A stretch of 64,000 nucleotides of DNA from Rubrivivax sp. GTDB lineage: Bacteria > Pseudomonadota > Gammaproteobacteria > Burkholderiales > Burkholderiaceae_C. The stretch lies in contig JADCGP010000011.1 of assembly GCA_020248915.1 (NCBI GenBank), positions 62,001 through 126,000 of the forward strand. Direction: 5' to 3'. This document shows positions 1-9,622 of this stretch, piece after piece (position 1 is the first letter of the stretch; every line of letters begins with the position of its first letter). The notes below the pieces were generated by a model, which worked only from the letters and a program-made list of their open reading frames with translations, had not been told where the DNA came from and ran no database searches. The position numbers and the translations under genes were made by a program.

Positions 1-823
1 CGCCGAGGTTCACGCCCCTTGGGGGAATCGGCGACTGGAACCACTTCGAATAGAGGCGCGCGAACTCGCCGCTGTCCATCAGCCTGGCCAGGACGCCGTC
101 GACCAGGGACTTGAACGAAGGATCGTCACGGCGCAGCATGATCGCGTAAGGCTCGACCTGTATGGCGTCGCCCACCACGGCGAGATCGGCCGGGTTGGCG
201 CTGCTCGCGCGCAGGCCGTACAGCAGGATGTCGTCCATCGCGAAAGCGTCGGCACGGCCGCTCTGGACCAGCAGCGCGCTCTCCGCGTGGTCCTTGGCCC
301 CGATCAGGTCGAAGCCGAGCTTCTGCTCCTCGTTGAGGGTGCGCATGATGCGGAAGTTCGTCGTGCCGGTCGTCGAGACGACCGTCTTGCCCTTCAGGTC
401 CGCCAGCGACCTGATCGGCGAGTTCGCCTTCACCAGCAGCCGGGTGCCGGTGTAGAAGTAGTTGGTGGCGAAGGCCACCTGCTTGCCGCGGTCGCTGTTG
501 TTGGTGGTGCTGCCGCACTCGACGTCGATCGTGCCGTTGACCAGCAGCGGGATCCGGTTGGCCGACGTCACGGACTGGGTGGCCACCTTCAGATCGGCGC
601 GCCCGGTCACTCGGCGCACCTCATCGACGATGCGCTGGCAGATCTCCCAGCCGAACCCGGTGGGCTGTGCCTTGTCGTCCAGATACGAGAACGGGATCGA
701 CGACTCGCGGTACGCGACCGTGATCGTGCCGCTGGTCTTGACCTTGTCCAGGGTCTGTGCCGGTGCGGAGGTCGCGAACAGCGCGGCGGAAAGCGCCGCC
801 GCGGGCAGCAGGAAGGTGCGCAT
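1..823 (-). CDS. gltI: Glutamate/aspartate ABC transporter periplasmic binding protein, 3' end cut by window
   Basis: Periplasmic solute-binding protein of an amino-acid ABC importer, expected to deliver glutamate/aspartate to its membrane permease. The ATG at 823 opens a Sec-type signal peptide of about 23 residues ending APAQ, followed by the SBP_bac_3 fold: VAYRESSIPFSY near the mature N-terminus, then GFGWEICQ, VECGSTTNN and the late KWFQSPIPPRGVNL stretch that is characteristic of the GltI group. About 274 codons are visible, so only the last residues lie beyond the left edge. The permease and ATPase genes are not in view and presumably lie to the left. Family assignment is firm; ligand specificity is inferred from the GltI-like C-terminal stretch. 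Confidence 0.88.
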   Translation of the reverse strand, partial: MRTFLLPAAALSAALFATSAPAQTLDKVKTSGTITVAYRESSIPFSYLDDKAQPTGFGWEICQRIVDEVRRVTGRADLKVATQSVTSANRIPLLVNGTIDVECGSTTNNSDRGKQVAFATNYFYTGTRLLVKANSPIRSLADLKGKTVVSTTGTTNFRIMRTLNEEQKLGFDLIGAKDHAESALLVQSGRADAFAMDDILLYGLRASSANPADLAVVGDAIQVEPYAIMLRRDDPSFKSLVDGVLARLMDSGEFARLYSKWFQSPIPPRGVNLG

Positions 824-945
824 GGATGCTCCTGAGGGTGCTTGGGGGGCCGGGGGATCGGGGGGGCGCGCGCGATGACCGCGCGGGCCCAAGGATACGT
901 CCGGCGGCTGGCCGCGCCGCCGGGCCCTGCCGTGGCACCGCCCGT

Positions 946-2136
946 TCAGCGGATCCACAGCCGCACGGCGTCCCAGGTGCGGCCGAAGAAGCCCGCCAGC
1001 GGCACCGCCTGCTGCGCGACCAGCGGCACGGTGGCCACTGCGGCACCGCCGGCGGTGGTGACCTTGATCGTGCCGACGCGCTGGCCGGCGACCAGCGGGG
1101 CCAGCAGCGGCTCGGTGCGCTCGACCGCGGTCCGCAGCTTGTCGCCCTCGCCCTTGGGCACCGACACCCACAGGCCGCCGCCGGGAGTCTCGGCCACCAG
1201 CGACACCTCGCGCGCCTCGCCTTTCCATACCGGTGCGCTGACGATGGTTCTGCCGGGTTCGAACAGGCGCACCGCGTCCCAGGCCGTCCAGCCCCAGTTC
1301 AGCAGCTTCTGGCTCTCGCTGGCGCGCGCCTCGCGCGAGTCGGTGCCCAGCACCACCGACAGCAGCCGGCGCTGCCCGCCGGGAGTGGCGCGCGCGCTGC
1401 TGGCCACCAGGCAATAGCCGGCGGACTCGGTGTAGCCGGTCTTCATGCCGTCGACGCTCGGGTCGCGGCCCAGCAGCAGGTTGCGGTTGTCCTGACGGAT
1501 GTTGTTGTAGGTGTACTGCCGGATCGCGTAGAGCGGGTAGAACTGCGGGTGCTCGCGGATGACGCGCGCGGCCACGGCCGCGACGTCGCGCGCGCTGCTG
1601 TGGTGCCCGCTCTCGGACATGCCGGTGACGTTGCGGAACTGGGTGTTCTTCAGGCCCCAGGCCTGGGCCTGCCGGTTCATCGCGGCGACGAAGTTCTCCA
1701 CCGAGCCGGACACGCCTTCGGCCAGCGCCACCGCCGCGTCGTTGCCGCTCTGCACGATCAGCCCGCGCAGCAGTTCGCTCACCTTGGGCTGCATCGTCGG
1801 GTCGATGAACATCACCGACGCGCCGCCCTTGCGCTCGTCCCACGCGCGTCGGCTCACCGGCAGCGTCTGCTCGAGATCGAGCTTGCGGTCGCGGATCGCG
1901 TTGAAGACGAGATGGGCCGTCATCAGCTTGGTCAGCGAGGCGGGGTCGGCCTGCTGGTCGGCGCCGCGCTCCGCAAGCACCTGGTCGCTGGCGAGGTCGA
2001 CCAGGATGTACTGGCGCGCCGCGATCTCCGGCGGCTGCGGCATCTGCGCGTGGGCGTGCGGCGCGGCGGCGGCCAGCGCGGCCAGCACGGCTGGCAGGGC
2101 GAGGAGGGCGAGGGCCAGGCGGATCGGGTGGGTCAT
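946..2136 (-). CDS. dacC: D-alanyl-D-alanine carboxypeptidase (PBP5/6 family, peptidase S11)
   Basis: Exported serine DD-carboxypeptidase that trims the terminal D-Ala from peptidoglycan pentapeptides. The 396-residue protein has a signal peptide (about residues 1-31) and all three S11 motifs: SLTK with nucleophile Ser67 and Lys70, SGN in the SGNDAAVAL stretch, and KTG in MKTGYTESAGYC. The long C-terminal part fits the PBP5 beta-rich domain and the final basic/amphipathic tail (FFGRTWDAVRLWIR) fits the membrane anchor used by this family. Its start overlaps the stop of the hydrolase gene downstream by ATGA, so the two are probably co-transcribed. Which of the dacA/C/D paralogues it matches best cannot be told from sequence alone. 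Confidence 0.93.
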   Translation of the reverse strand: MTHPIRLALALLALPAVLAALAAAAPHAHAQMPQPPEIAARQYILVDLASDQVLAERGADQQADPASLTKLMTAHLVFNAIRDRKLDLEQTLPVSRRAWDERKGGASVMFIDPTMQPKVSELLRGLIVQSGNDAAVALAEGVSGSVENFVAAMNRQAQAWGLKNTQFRNVTGMSESGHHSSARDVAAVAARVIREHPQFYPLYAIRQYTYNNIRQDNRNLLLGRDPSVDGMKTGYTESAGYCLVASSARATPGGQRRLLSVVLGTDSREARASESQKLLNWGWTAWDAVRLFEPGRTIVSAPVWKGEAREVSLVAETPGGGLWVSVPKGEGDKLRTAVERTEPLLAPLVAGQRVGTIKVTTAGGAAVATVPLVAQQAVPLAGFFGRTWDAVRLWIR

Positions 2137-2792
2137 GGGTGGAGTTGGGCGGCCGCTCCCGGGGCGACGCCCCAGGCCGCGAGCACGATCTGCTTGAGCA
2201 GCGTGAGCTGCCCGTGGAAGAAGTGGCCGGCGCCGGGCACCAGCGTGACCGGCTGCGCGCGCGGCCGCGCCCAGTCCAGCACCGCCGACAGCGGCACGAC
2301 CTCGTCGTGCTCGCCGTGCACCACCAGCGTCCCGGCGGGCACGTCGGCCAGCGGGAAGCTACGGGCCGCCGGCGCGATGAGCACGACGCGCGCCGCACCC
2401 GCGTGCGCCGCCGACGACGCCAGGCAGGCCGCCGCGTGCGAGGCAACATAACCGCCGAACGAGAACCCGCCAAGCACCAGAGGCAACCCCGGCGCGCGCG
2501 TGGCGGCGATCACCGCGAGCGCGTCGTCGATCTCGCCGCGGCCCTCGTCCCAGCTGCCCTGGCTCGTGCCGACGCCGCGGAAGTTGAACCGCACCGCGAC
2601 GTGGCCCAGCTGCACGAAGACCCGCGCCAGCGTGATGACGACCTTGTTGTCCATCGTTCCGCCGTGCAGCGGGTGCGGGTGGCACAGCACCGCCACGCCG
2701 CGCGGCGGCGACGTGCCGTCGGGCCGGTCGACCGCGCACTGCAGAGCGCCGGCCGGCCCCGCGACGACGAGCGCCTCGGTGCGCGGGTTCAT
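2133..2792 (-). CDS. Alpha/beta hydrolase (dienelactone-hydrolase-like, small serine hydrolase)
   Basis: A cytoplasmic alpha/beta-fold hydrolase of 219 residues. I placed the start at the ATG of MNPRTEALVV because the upstream reading frame is arginine-rich shadow sequence over the neighbouring Fe-S gene. Visible family features are CHPHPLHGGTMDNKV near the N-terminus, the nucleophile elbow GFSFGG (GxSxG), an acidic residue in VVHGEHDEVVP and the catalytic histidine in GAGHFFHG. The CHPHPL...GTMxNKVV signature belongs to a widespread group of uncharacterised esterase-like proteins (COG2945 type). It overlaps dacC by four bases, suggesting joint expression. The substrate is unknown. Confidence 0.85.
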   Translation of the reverse strand: MNPRTEALVVAGPAGALQCAVDRPDGTSPPRGVAVLCHPHPLHGGTMDNKVVITLARVFVQLGHVAVRFNFRGVGTSQGSWDEGRGEIDDALAVIAATRAPGLPLVLGGFSFGGYVASHAAACLASSAAHAGAARVVLIAPAARSFPLADVPAGTLVVHGEHDEVVPLSAVLDWARPRAQPVTLVPGAGHFFHGQLTLLKQIVLAAWGVAPGAAAQLHP

Positions 2793-2802
2793 CCGCGGGG
2801 TG

Positions 2803-3129
2803 TCAGCGGCCGACCTCGGGCCCGAGCAGCAGCCGCTCGACGACGCGGCCGTGCTTGAGGTGCGACTCGATGATCTCGTCGATGTCGGTGCGGTCCACGT
2901 AGGTGTACCAGGTGGCCTCCGGGTACACCACGGCCACCGGGCCGCCGGCGCAGCGATCGAGGCAGCCGGCCTTGTTGACGCGCACGCGCCCCGGTCCGGC
3001 CAGGCCCTCGGCCTTGACGCGCGCCTTGCAGTGGTCGAACGCGGCCTGCGCATCGTGGTCGGCGCAGCAGGCCTCGCCGTTGGCGCGCTGGTTCAGGCAG
3101 AAGAAGACGTGGCGCTCGAAGTAGCTCAT
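2803..3129 (-). CDS. Thioredoxin-like [2Fe-2S] ferredoxin
   Basis: Small soluble iron-sulfur protein of 108 residues with the thioredoxin-like ferredoxin fold. Cysteines sit at 11, 21, 22, 34, 56 and 60; the set FFC ... CC ... GCLDRC with GPVAVVYPE after it matches the cluster-binding pattern of this family (two cysteines in the first half, then CxxxC before a GPxxxVYP stretch). Likely role is electron transfer, but no partner oxidoreductase is adjacent. It ends ten bases before the hydrolase start, so it may head the hydrolase-dacC operon. A TACAAT hexamer eight bases upstream of the ATG suggests a promoter directly at the start codon. Confidence 0.85.
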   Translation of the reverse strand: MSYFERHVFFCLNQRANGEACCADHDAQAAFDHCKARVKAEGLAGPGRVRVNKAGCLDRCAGGPVAVVYPEATWYTYVDRTDIDEIIESHLKHGRVVERLLLGPEVGR

Positions 3130-3137
3130 CGCTTTCG

Positions 3138-3143
3138 ATTGTA
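3138..3143 (-). promoter_or_regulatory. Candidate -10 element of the Fe-S gene
   Basis: TACAAT on the minus strand (five of six matches to TATAAT), eight bases before the ATG at 3129. Such spacing would put the transcript start at or within a base or two of the initiation codon. No clear -35 is seen. Confidence 0.4.
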
Positions 3144-3175
3144 GGCAGCGGCTCCGGGGCCTCCGCGATGCGGGG

Positions 3176-4303
3176 TCACCTCTGGCGCGGTGCGCCCAGG
3201 CGCAGCAGCATCCAAACGAGGGCTGCGAAGGGCCACAGCCAGCCGATCCACTGCGCCAGGCCGTGGAAGCGGATGAAGCGCCCCTGCTCCCAGGCCTGCA
3301 GCGACAGCGCGAAGTAGGGGTCGGCCGGCGCCTGCGCGACGCTGGCCACGAGCGCGCCGAGCACGATCAGCGCGCAGCCGGTGGCCACGCGGCGCGACAC
3401 CGGCGCCAGCAGGCAGGCGAGTGCGGTGCCCGCGGCCAGCGCCTCGGCCGTCGTGCGGCCGACCCAGGCCAGCGCGTGCTGCGGGCCGAAATTGAGCAGG
3501 GTCGACAGCGTCATCGCCGCCACGGCCAGCGCGAGCGCCCCGAGGGCCAGTGCCAGGCGGCGCCAGCCGGGGTCGACGACCCCGTAGGCCAGCAGGCAGG
3601 GCGCGAGCAGCCCCAGCGCCGTGATCGAGCCCTCGGCCAGGGGCCCGATCGGTGCCCCGGCGCGCGCCGTCTCGGTGACCAGCGCCAGCGCCGGCGCGGC
3701 CCAGTCGACCCCCTCCAGCCACTCGGCCACCACGGACCGCAGGACGTCCTCGACCTGACCGAGCCCGAGCGGCACCGGGGCCGGCGCCAGCAGCGCCAGC
3801 GGCCACAGCGCCAGCAGCGCCAGTGCGCCGGCGCTGTCGGCCGCGAACCACCGCTCGCGCAGCGCGTGCCAGCGGTCGACCCAGCCCAGCGCGTGCAGCG
3901 CCAGCGCGAGCAGCACGCCGATGGCCGCGCCCGCGCCGTTGTAGGCCCAGTCCTTCAGCGAGGGGTGGCGCGTCGGCACGAACTGCTGCAGCACCTCGCA
4001 GACGAAGCTCAGCAGCGCCGGCACCGCCAGGCCGCACAGCACCGCCGTCGGCGTGGTCACGCCGCTGCGCCGTGCCGCGAAGGTGACCAGCAGCCCGAGC
4101 GGCAGGTAGCCAAGCAGGTTGGCCCAGGCGTCGAACGGGTCGCGCCACGGCGGCCACGGCAGCGCCAGCAGCGCCGTCAGGTCCTGGCCCGGGGGCCAGC
4201 GCCAGCCCGCGAAAGGGAACAGGCTCGCGTAAAGCACCAACGCGCCGTAGACCGCGGCCAGCGGCGTGGCCGAGGAACTGCGGCGACGCGGGCCGGCCGC
4301 CAC
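3176..4303 (-). CDS. VanZ-family multi-pass membrane protein
   Basis: Integral membrane protein of about 375 residues. The open frame runs further upstream, but that part overlaps hemJ and is arginine-rich; the GTG at 4303, just after the hemJ stop, is a better start. The N-terminal third carries the VanZ-like pattern: YASLFPFAGW, FDAWANLLGYLPLG, an E-V-L-Q-Q stretch and SLKDWAYNGAGAAIG, where the conserved D/N and small residues sit before a membrane helix. The remaining two thirds add several more hydrophobic segments. VanZ proteins were first linked to teicoplanin resistance; most chromosomal homologues have no known role. It follows hemJ directly and is probably in the same transcript. 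Confidence 0.75.
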   Translation of the reverse strand: MAAGPRRRSSSATPLAAVYGALVLYASLFPFAGWRWPPGQDLTALLALPWPPWRDPFDAWANLLGYLPLGLLVTFAARRSGVTTPTAVLCGLAVPALLSFVCEVLQQFVPTRHPSLKDWAYNGAGAAIGVLLALALHALGWVDRWHALRERWFAADSAGALALLALWPLALLAPAPVPLGLGQVEDVLRSVVAEWLEGVDWAAPALALVTETARAGAPIGPLAEGSITALGLLAPCLLAYGVVDPGWRRLALALGALALAVAAMTLSTLLNFGPQHALAWVGRTTAEALAAGTALACLLAPVSRRVATGCALIVLGALVASVAQAPADPYFALSLQAWEQGRFIRFHGLAQWIGWLWPFAALVWMLLRLGAPRQR

Positions 4304-4317
4304 GCGCTGGGCCCGCC

Positions 4318-4752
4318 TCAGAACGGCTTGACGACGACCAGGATCACGGTCGCCGCGAACAGCAGCACCGAGACCTCGTTGAAGACCCGGTACCAAACGT
4401 GGCCGCGCCGGTTCGTCATCTGCTCGAAGCCTCGCAGCAGCCGGCGGCAGCTCAGCTGATAGGCGATGGCGGCGGCCACGAGCGCCAGCTTGGCGTGCAT
4501 CCAGCCGGCGCCGCGGCCCACGCCGAAGCCCAGCCACAGGATCAGGCCCAGCAGCAGCGCCGCCAGCATGAGGATGTTGGCGAAGCGGTACAGCCGGTGC
4601 GCCATCGCCAGCAGCCGCTCGCGCTCGGCCCGGCTGTCCGCGGGCACGGAAGCCAGGTTGACGAAGATGCGCGGCAGGTAGAACAGGCCCGCGAACCAGC
4701 TCGCCACGAAGATGATGTGCAGTGCCTTGATCCAGAGGTAGCCGGTGCCCAT
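4318..4752 (-). CDS. hemJ: Protoporphyrinogen IX oxidase HemJ (CopD/UPF0093 family)
   Basis: Membrane enzyme converting protoporphyrinogen IX to protoporphyrin IX in heme synthesis, present in bacteria that lack HemG/HemY. The 144-residue length is typical. The signature WIKALHIIFVASWFAGLFYL with its conserved histidine opens the protein, followed by LPRIFV, HRLYRFANILM and a GWMHAKLALV helix with a second histidine; four hydrophobic segments are visible. The start at 4752 (MGTGYLW) is preferred over a longer frame that runs arginine-rich toward the small RNA gene. hemB, an earlier step of the same pathway, starts 250 bases away on the other strand, which supports the call. GATAAT lies six bases before the ATG, so the mRNA may be leaderless. 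Confidence 0.85.
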   Translation of the reverse strand: MGTGYLWIKALHIIFVASWFAGLFYLPRIFVNLASVPADSRAERERLLAMAHRLYRFANILMLAALLLGLILWLGFGVGRGAGWMHAKLALVAAAIAYQLSCRRLLRGFEQMTNRRGHVWYRVFNEVSVLLFAATVILVVVKPF

Positions 4753-4758
4753 TCGGGC

Positions 4759-4764
4759 ATTATC
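4759..4764 (-). promoter_or_regulatory. Candidate leaderless -10 element of hemJ
   Basis: GATAAT (five of six matches to consensus) ends six bases before the hemJ ATG. A transcript starting about seven bases downstream of it would begin at the A of the start codon. No good -35 is visible. Confidence 0.45.
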
Positions 4765-4811
4765 GGCAGGCGCCGACCGGGCCGGCGCACGGTGCCACCG
4801 CGGGCGGGTCG

Positions 4812-6003
<1,192 letters not shown>

Positions 6004-6063
6004 CCGCTGCCGGGGAGCGACGCGGCGGCGACGCCGCGGCCCGGCGCGGGCCCGCCGCGATGC

Positions 6064-6069
6064 GATGAT
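6064..6069 (+). promoter_or_regulatory. Candidate leaderless -10 element of corA
   Basis: GATGAT, four of six matches to consensus, ends exactly six bases before the GTG start of the CorA gene. Same spacing as at hemJ, sbcB and the HMG-lyase-like gene. Confidence 0.3.
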
Positions 6070-6075
6070 CGGCCC

Positions 6076-7176
6076 GTGCGAGTCTTCCACGTCACCACCG
6101 AGCAGTTCGTCGAGCTGCCCGGGCTGCCCGAGCGGCTTCCCGCGGAGGGCTTCCTCTGGATCGGCAGCGCACGGCGCGAGTTCGAGGTCCGGCACGCGGA
6201 GCTGCAGGCGCTGCTGCAGCGCACGGCCGGCGGTGCGCTCGTCGACCTGCACGTCTCGGACCTCCTGAACAACCAGCTGCCCAGCCAGTACGACTACACC
6301 TCGTGGTACGACCTGCTGGTGTTCCGGCGGCTGGCTGCCGGCGCCGGCAGCGAGGGGCTGTTCGTCGACGACCAGCGCGGCACGCTGCGCTCGGCCAAGA
6401 AGGCGCTCGAGGCGATCGACACCAGCCCGGTCGGCTTCGCGGTCTTCGACCGCGTGCTGCTCACCGTGCATCCGACCGACTGCGCAGTGCGCGAGCACTT
6501 CGCGCAGCGGCTGGGGTCGATGGCGTTCGTCCCCGAGGCGCGCGGCGCCACCCGCCTGCCCACCAGCCCGGCCGACCTGATGCTGCGCATGGTCAACCAC
6601 ATGGTGGACAGCTACCTCGAGCTGCGCCGCCTGCTGACCCGGCAGCTCGGCTACCTGCAGACCGAGCTGCTCGACCCGAAGAGCCGCTTCGACGACTGGC
6701 GGCTGCTGCTCGACGAGCGCAACGCGCTGCACCTGCTGGAGGACACCTGCGAGGACCAGCGCTCGGCGCTGCAGGAGTGGATCGACGCGCTGGACGAGTG
6801 GCCCGAGGAGCACGACCCCGAGCGGCGCCGCGAGCGCGAGCTGCTGCGGGTTCGCTCGCGCGACGTGCTCGAGCACGTCGAGCGCGTGCTGGGGCACGTG
6901 CGGCGCCTGGAGCAGAGCGCCGAGGTCTCGGTGCAGATGCATTTCTCCGCGCTCGGCCACCGCACCAACACGATCATGCGCACGCTGACCGTGCTGACCG
7001 CGGTGTTCCTGCCGCTGAACCTGATCACCGGCTTCTTCGGCATGAACTTCGAGTTCATGCCGCTGATCCACACCAGCGTCGGCTTCTGGGTCGCCGTCGG
7101 CCTGATGCTGTCGGTCGGGCTCGGCCTGGGCTGGTTCTTCTGGCGCAAGCGCTACCTGGGCGGCAACGAGCGATGA
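6076..7176 (+). CDS. corA: CorA-family divalent cation transporter
   Basis: Inner-membrane Mg2+ (or Zn2+/Co2+) channel that works as a pentamer. The 366-residue protein has the family plan: a long soluble N-terminal domain, a charged stalk helix (about residues 190-290, with EEHDPERRRERELLRVRSRD), and two C-terminal membrane helices. The first ends in the diagnostic GMN motif (GFFGMNFEFMP) and the second is followed by a basic tail. The start is the GTG at 6076, with no ribosome binding site but a -10-like hexamer six bases upstream. The DMT transporter start overlaps its stop (ATGA), so they form a pair. Magnesium versus zinc preference cannot be read from the sequence. Confidence 0.9.
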   Translation: MRVFHVTTEQFVELPGLPERLPAEGFLWIGSARREFEVRHAELQALLQRTAGGALVDLHVSDLLNNQLPSQYDYTSWYDLLVFRRLAAGAGSEGLFVDDQRGTLRSAKKALEAIDTSPVGFAVFDRVLLTVHPTDCAVREHFAQRLGSMAFVPEARGATRLPTSPADLMLRMVNHMVDSYLELRRLLTRQLGYLQTELLDPKSRFDDWRLLLDERNALHLLEDTCEDQRSALQEWIDALDEWPEEHDPERRRERELLRVRSRDVLEHVERVLGHVRRLEQSAEVSVQMHFSALGHRTNTIMRTLTVLTAVFLPLNLITGFFGMNFEFMPLIHTSVGFWVAVGLMLSVGLGLGWFFWRKRYLGGNER

Positions 7177-8063
7177 CCCTCGACCGCCGCCAGCTCGTCG
7201 TGCTGGTGCTGCTCACGCTGGTCTGGGGCCTGAACTGGCCCGTGATGAAGCTCGGCGTCAGCGGCTGGCCGCAGGAGCCCCGGACCTATCCGCCGCTCAC
7301 CTTCCGCGCGCTGTCGATGCTGCTCGGGCTGCCGGTGCTGGGCGCCGCGCTGCTGTGGCTGAAGGTGCCGTTCCGCGTCGGCCGCGAGCACCGCGCCGAG
7401 CTGGCGCGGCTGACGCTGGCCAACATGCTGGTCTGGCACGTCGTCATCATCGTCGCGCTGCAGCAGCTGAGCTCGGGCCGGGCCGCCATCCTCGGCTACA
7501 CGATGCCGATCTTCGCCGCGCTGTGGGGCGCGCTGCTGTTCGGCGACCGTCTCGGCGGCCGCCAGGCCTTCGGCGTGGCCGCCGCCGCGCTCGGCGTCGC
7601 GCTGCTGCTCAAGAGCGAGTTCACGCGGCTGGCCGGCGCGCCGCTGGCCGCGGCCGCGGTGGTCGTCGCGGCGGCGGTCTGGGGCTACGGCACGCACCGG
7701 CTGCGCCGCTCGACGGTACCTCTGGCGCTGCTGACGATCGTGTTCTGGATGACGGCCTCCACCGCCGCCGTGATGGCGGTGCTGGCCTTCGCGCTGGAGC
7801 GCGACGCGTGGCGCTGGCCGGCCCCGCACGTCTGGTTCGCGGTGCTCTACAACGCCGTGGGCGTGTTCGGCTTCGCGCACGCGGCGTGGTTCTATCTGGC
7901 GCGCACGCTGCCGCCGGTGGCGTCGGGCATCAGCGTGATGCTGATCCCGGTGCTCGGCACCTTCTCGGGGGCCTGGGTCCTCGGCGAGCCCCTGCACTGG
8001 CAGGACTGGGCGGCGATGGTGGCGATGGTGGTGGCTATCGCCGCCGTGCTGCTGCGGCGCTGA
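7173..8063 (+). CDS. EamA/DMT-family transporter
   Basis: Drug/metabolite transporter of 296 residues with about ten hydrophobic helices arranged as two EamA repeats: first repeat opening LVWGLNWPVMKLGV, second starting near the middle with AAAVWGYGTHRL and ending GEPLHWQDWAAMVAM. A proline-rich PVLGTFSGAWVLGEPL stretch typical of the second repeat is present. The ATG at 7173 overlaps the corA stop, indicating translational coupling. Members export amino acids, nucleobases or other metabolites; nothing here reveals the substrate. Confidence 0.87.
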   Translation: MTLDRRQLVVLVLLTLVWGLNWPVMKLGVSGWPQEPRTYPPLTFRALSMLLGLPVLGAALLWLKVPFRVGREHRAELARLTLANMLVWHVVIIVALQQLSSGRAAILGYTMPIFAALWGALLFGDRLGGRQAFGVAAAALGVALLLKSEFTRLAGAPLAAAAVVVAAAVWGYGTHRLRRSTVPLALLTIVFWMTASTAAVMAVLAFALERDAWRWPAPHVWFAVLYNAVGVFGFAHAAWFYLARTLPPVASGISVMLIPVLGTFSGAWVLGEPLHWQDWAAMVAMVVAIAAVLLRR

Positions 8064-8094
8064 GGCGCCCCACGGTGCGACCGCCCGGCCGCGC

Positions 8095-8100
8095 TATCGT
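8095..8100 (+). promoter_or_regulatory. Candidate leaderless -10 element of sbcB
   Basis: TATCGT (four of six) followed by six bases and then the sbcB ATG. No Shine-Dalgarno sequence is seen in the gap. Confidence 0.3.
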
Positions 8101-8106
8101 CGCGGC

Positions 8107-9558
8107 ATGAGCCCGCCGGCCGCCGGACCCCCCACCTTCTTCTGGCACGACTACGAGACCTTCGGCCGCGTGCCGCGGCGCGACCGGCCGGCGCAGTTCG
8201 CGGGGGTGCGCACCGATCTCGAGCTGAACGAGGTGGCCCCGGCCGTCTGCTGGTACTGCCGCCCGCCGCGCGACCTGCTGCCCGACCCGGAGTCGGTGCT
8301 GCTCACCGGCATCACCCCGCAGCAGGCCGAGGCCGAGGGCCTGCCCGAGCCCGTGTTCGCCGCGCGCGTCGAGGCCGAGCTCGCCCGCGAGGGCACGGTC
8401 GGCGTCGGCTACAACAGCATCCGCTTCGACGACGAGGTCACGCGCCATCTGTTCTGGCGCAACCTGATCGACCCGTACGCGCGCGAATGGTCCAACGGCT
8501 GCGGTCGCTGGGACCTGCTCGACGTCGTGCGCTGCGCCTGGGCGCTCCGGCCCGAGGGCATCGAGTGGCCGCTCGGCGAGGACGGCAGGCCCAGCTTCCG
8601 GCTCGAGCGGCTGGCAGCGGCCAACGGCTTGGCCCACGAGGCGGCGCACGACGCGCTGTCGGACGTGCGGGCGACGATCGCGCTGGCCCGCCTGGTGCGC
8701 CAGCGGCGGCCCAGGCTGTGGGAGTTCGCGCTGCGCCTGCGCCGCAAGGAGGAGGTCTGGAGCGAGATCGGCGTCGGCCGTCCGTTCGTGCACCTGTCGG
8801 GTCGCTACCCGGTCGAGCGCGGCTGCATGGCGGTGGTGTGGCCGCTCGGGCCGCACCCCACGCACCGCAACGAGCTGATCGTCTGGGACCTGGCGCAGGA
8901 CCCGCGGCAGCTCGAGGGCCTCGACGCCGAGGCGGTGCGCCGGCGGATGTACACGGCCGCCGACGCACTGCCGCCGGGCGAGGCGCGGCTGCCGATCAAG
9001 ACGATCCACGTCAACCGGGCGCCCATCGTCATCGGCAACCTGGCCACGCTCGGGCCGGCCGTGGGGCGCTTCGGCATCGACCTGGCGCTCGCCCAGCAGC
9101 ACGCCGCGCTCGCCGCCCGGCTGCCCGACATGGCGACGCTGTGGGCCGACGTGTTCCGGCGCGAGGCCGCGTCCGCGCCGGCGGACGTGGACGAAGACCT
9201 GTACGGCGGTTTCCTCGGCAACGAAGACCGGCGCCGGCTCGAGCGGCTGCGAGGGCTGCCCCCGGAACAGCTGGCACGCCGCGTGGCCTTCGACGATCCG
9301 CGCCTGGACGAGGTGCTGTTCCGCTACCGCGCGCGCCACTTCCCGCGCACGCTCGACGACGAGGAGCAGGCGCGCTGGGCGCGGCACTGCAGCGATCGCC
9401 TGCACGGGGGCGCCGGCGGCGTGCCGACGCTGGCGCAGTTCCAGGAGCGCGTGGACGCGCTTGCCGAGGCCGCCGCCGGGCGCGACGACGAGCGCGCCCA
9501 GCAGCTGCTGGAGGCGCTGGTGGACTGGGCGCAGGAGATCGCGCCCGAACCGGCCTGA
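8107..9558 (+). CDS. sbcB: Exodeoxyribonuclease I
   Basis: 3'-5' single-strand DNA exonuclease used in mismatch repair and recombination. The 483-residue length matches E. coli ExoI. The DEDDh exonuclease motif I reads HDYETFG at residues about 15-21, motif II includes VGYNSIRFDDEV, and motif III AHDALSDVRATIALA carries the catalytic histidine and aspartate. The C-terminal half contains the SH3-like and helical region of the family (for example YGGFLGNEDRR and FRYRARHFPRTL). It is a single gene between two operons, ending 65 bases from the convergent CoA lyase gene. Confidence 0.93.
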   Translation: MSPPAAGPPTFFWHDYETFGRVPRRDRPAQFAGVRTDLELNEVAPAVCWYCRPPRDLLPDPESVLLTGITPQQAEAEGLPEPVFAARVEAELAREGTVGVGYNSIRFDDEVTRHLFWRNLIDPYAREWSNGCGRWDLLDVVRCAWALRPEGIEWPLGEDGRPSFRLERLAAANGLAHEAAHDALSDVRATIALARLVRQRRPRLWEFALRLRRKEEVWSEIGVGRPFVHLSGRYPVERGCMAVVWPLGPHPTHRNELIVWDLAQDPRQLEGLDAEAVRRRMYTAADALPPGEARLPIKTIHVNRAPIVIGNLATLGPAVGRFGIDLALAQQHAALAARLPDMATLWADVFRREAASAPADVDEDLYGGFLGNEDRRRLERLRGLPPEQLARRVAFDDPRLDEVLFRYRARHFPRTLDDEEQARWARHCSDRLHGGAGGVPTLAQFQERVDALAEAAAGRDDERAQQLLEALVDWAQEIAPEPA

Positions 9559-9622
9559 GAGCGCCGGCCCGAGGCGCACCGGCTGGCGCGTCCGTGGCCG
9601 GCGCCGGGACGGGTGCCGCGGC

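Noticed and set aside
4304..4537. N-terminal extension of the VanZ gene
   Set aside because: It overlaps hemJ almost completely and is Arg/Ala-rich without hydrophobic pattern; the GTG just after the hemJ stop fits better.
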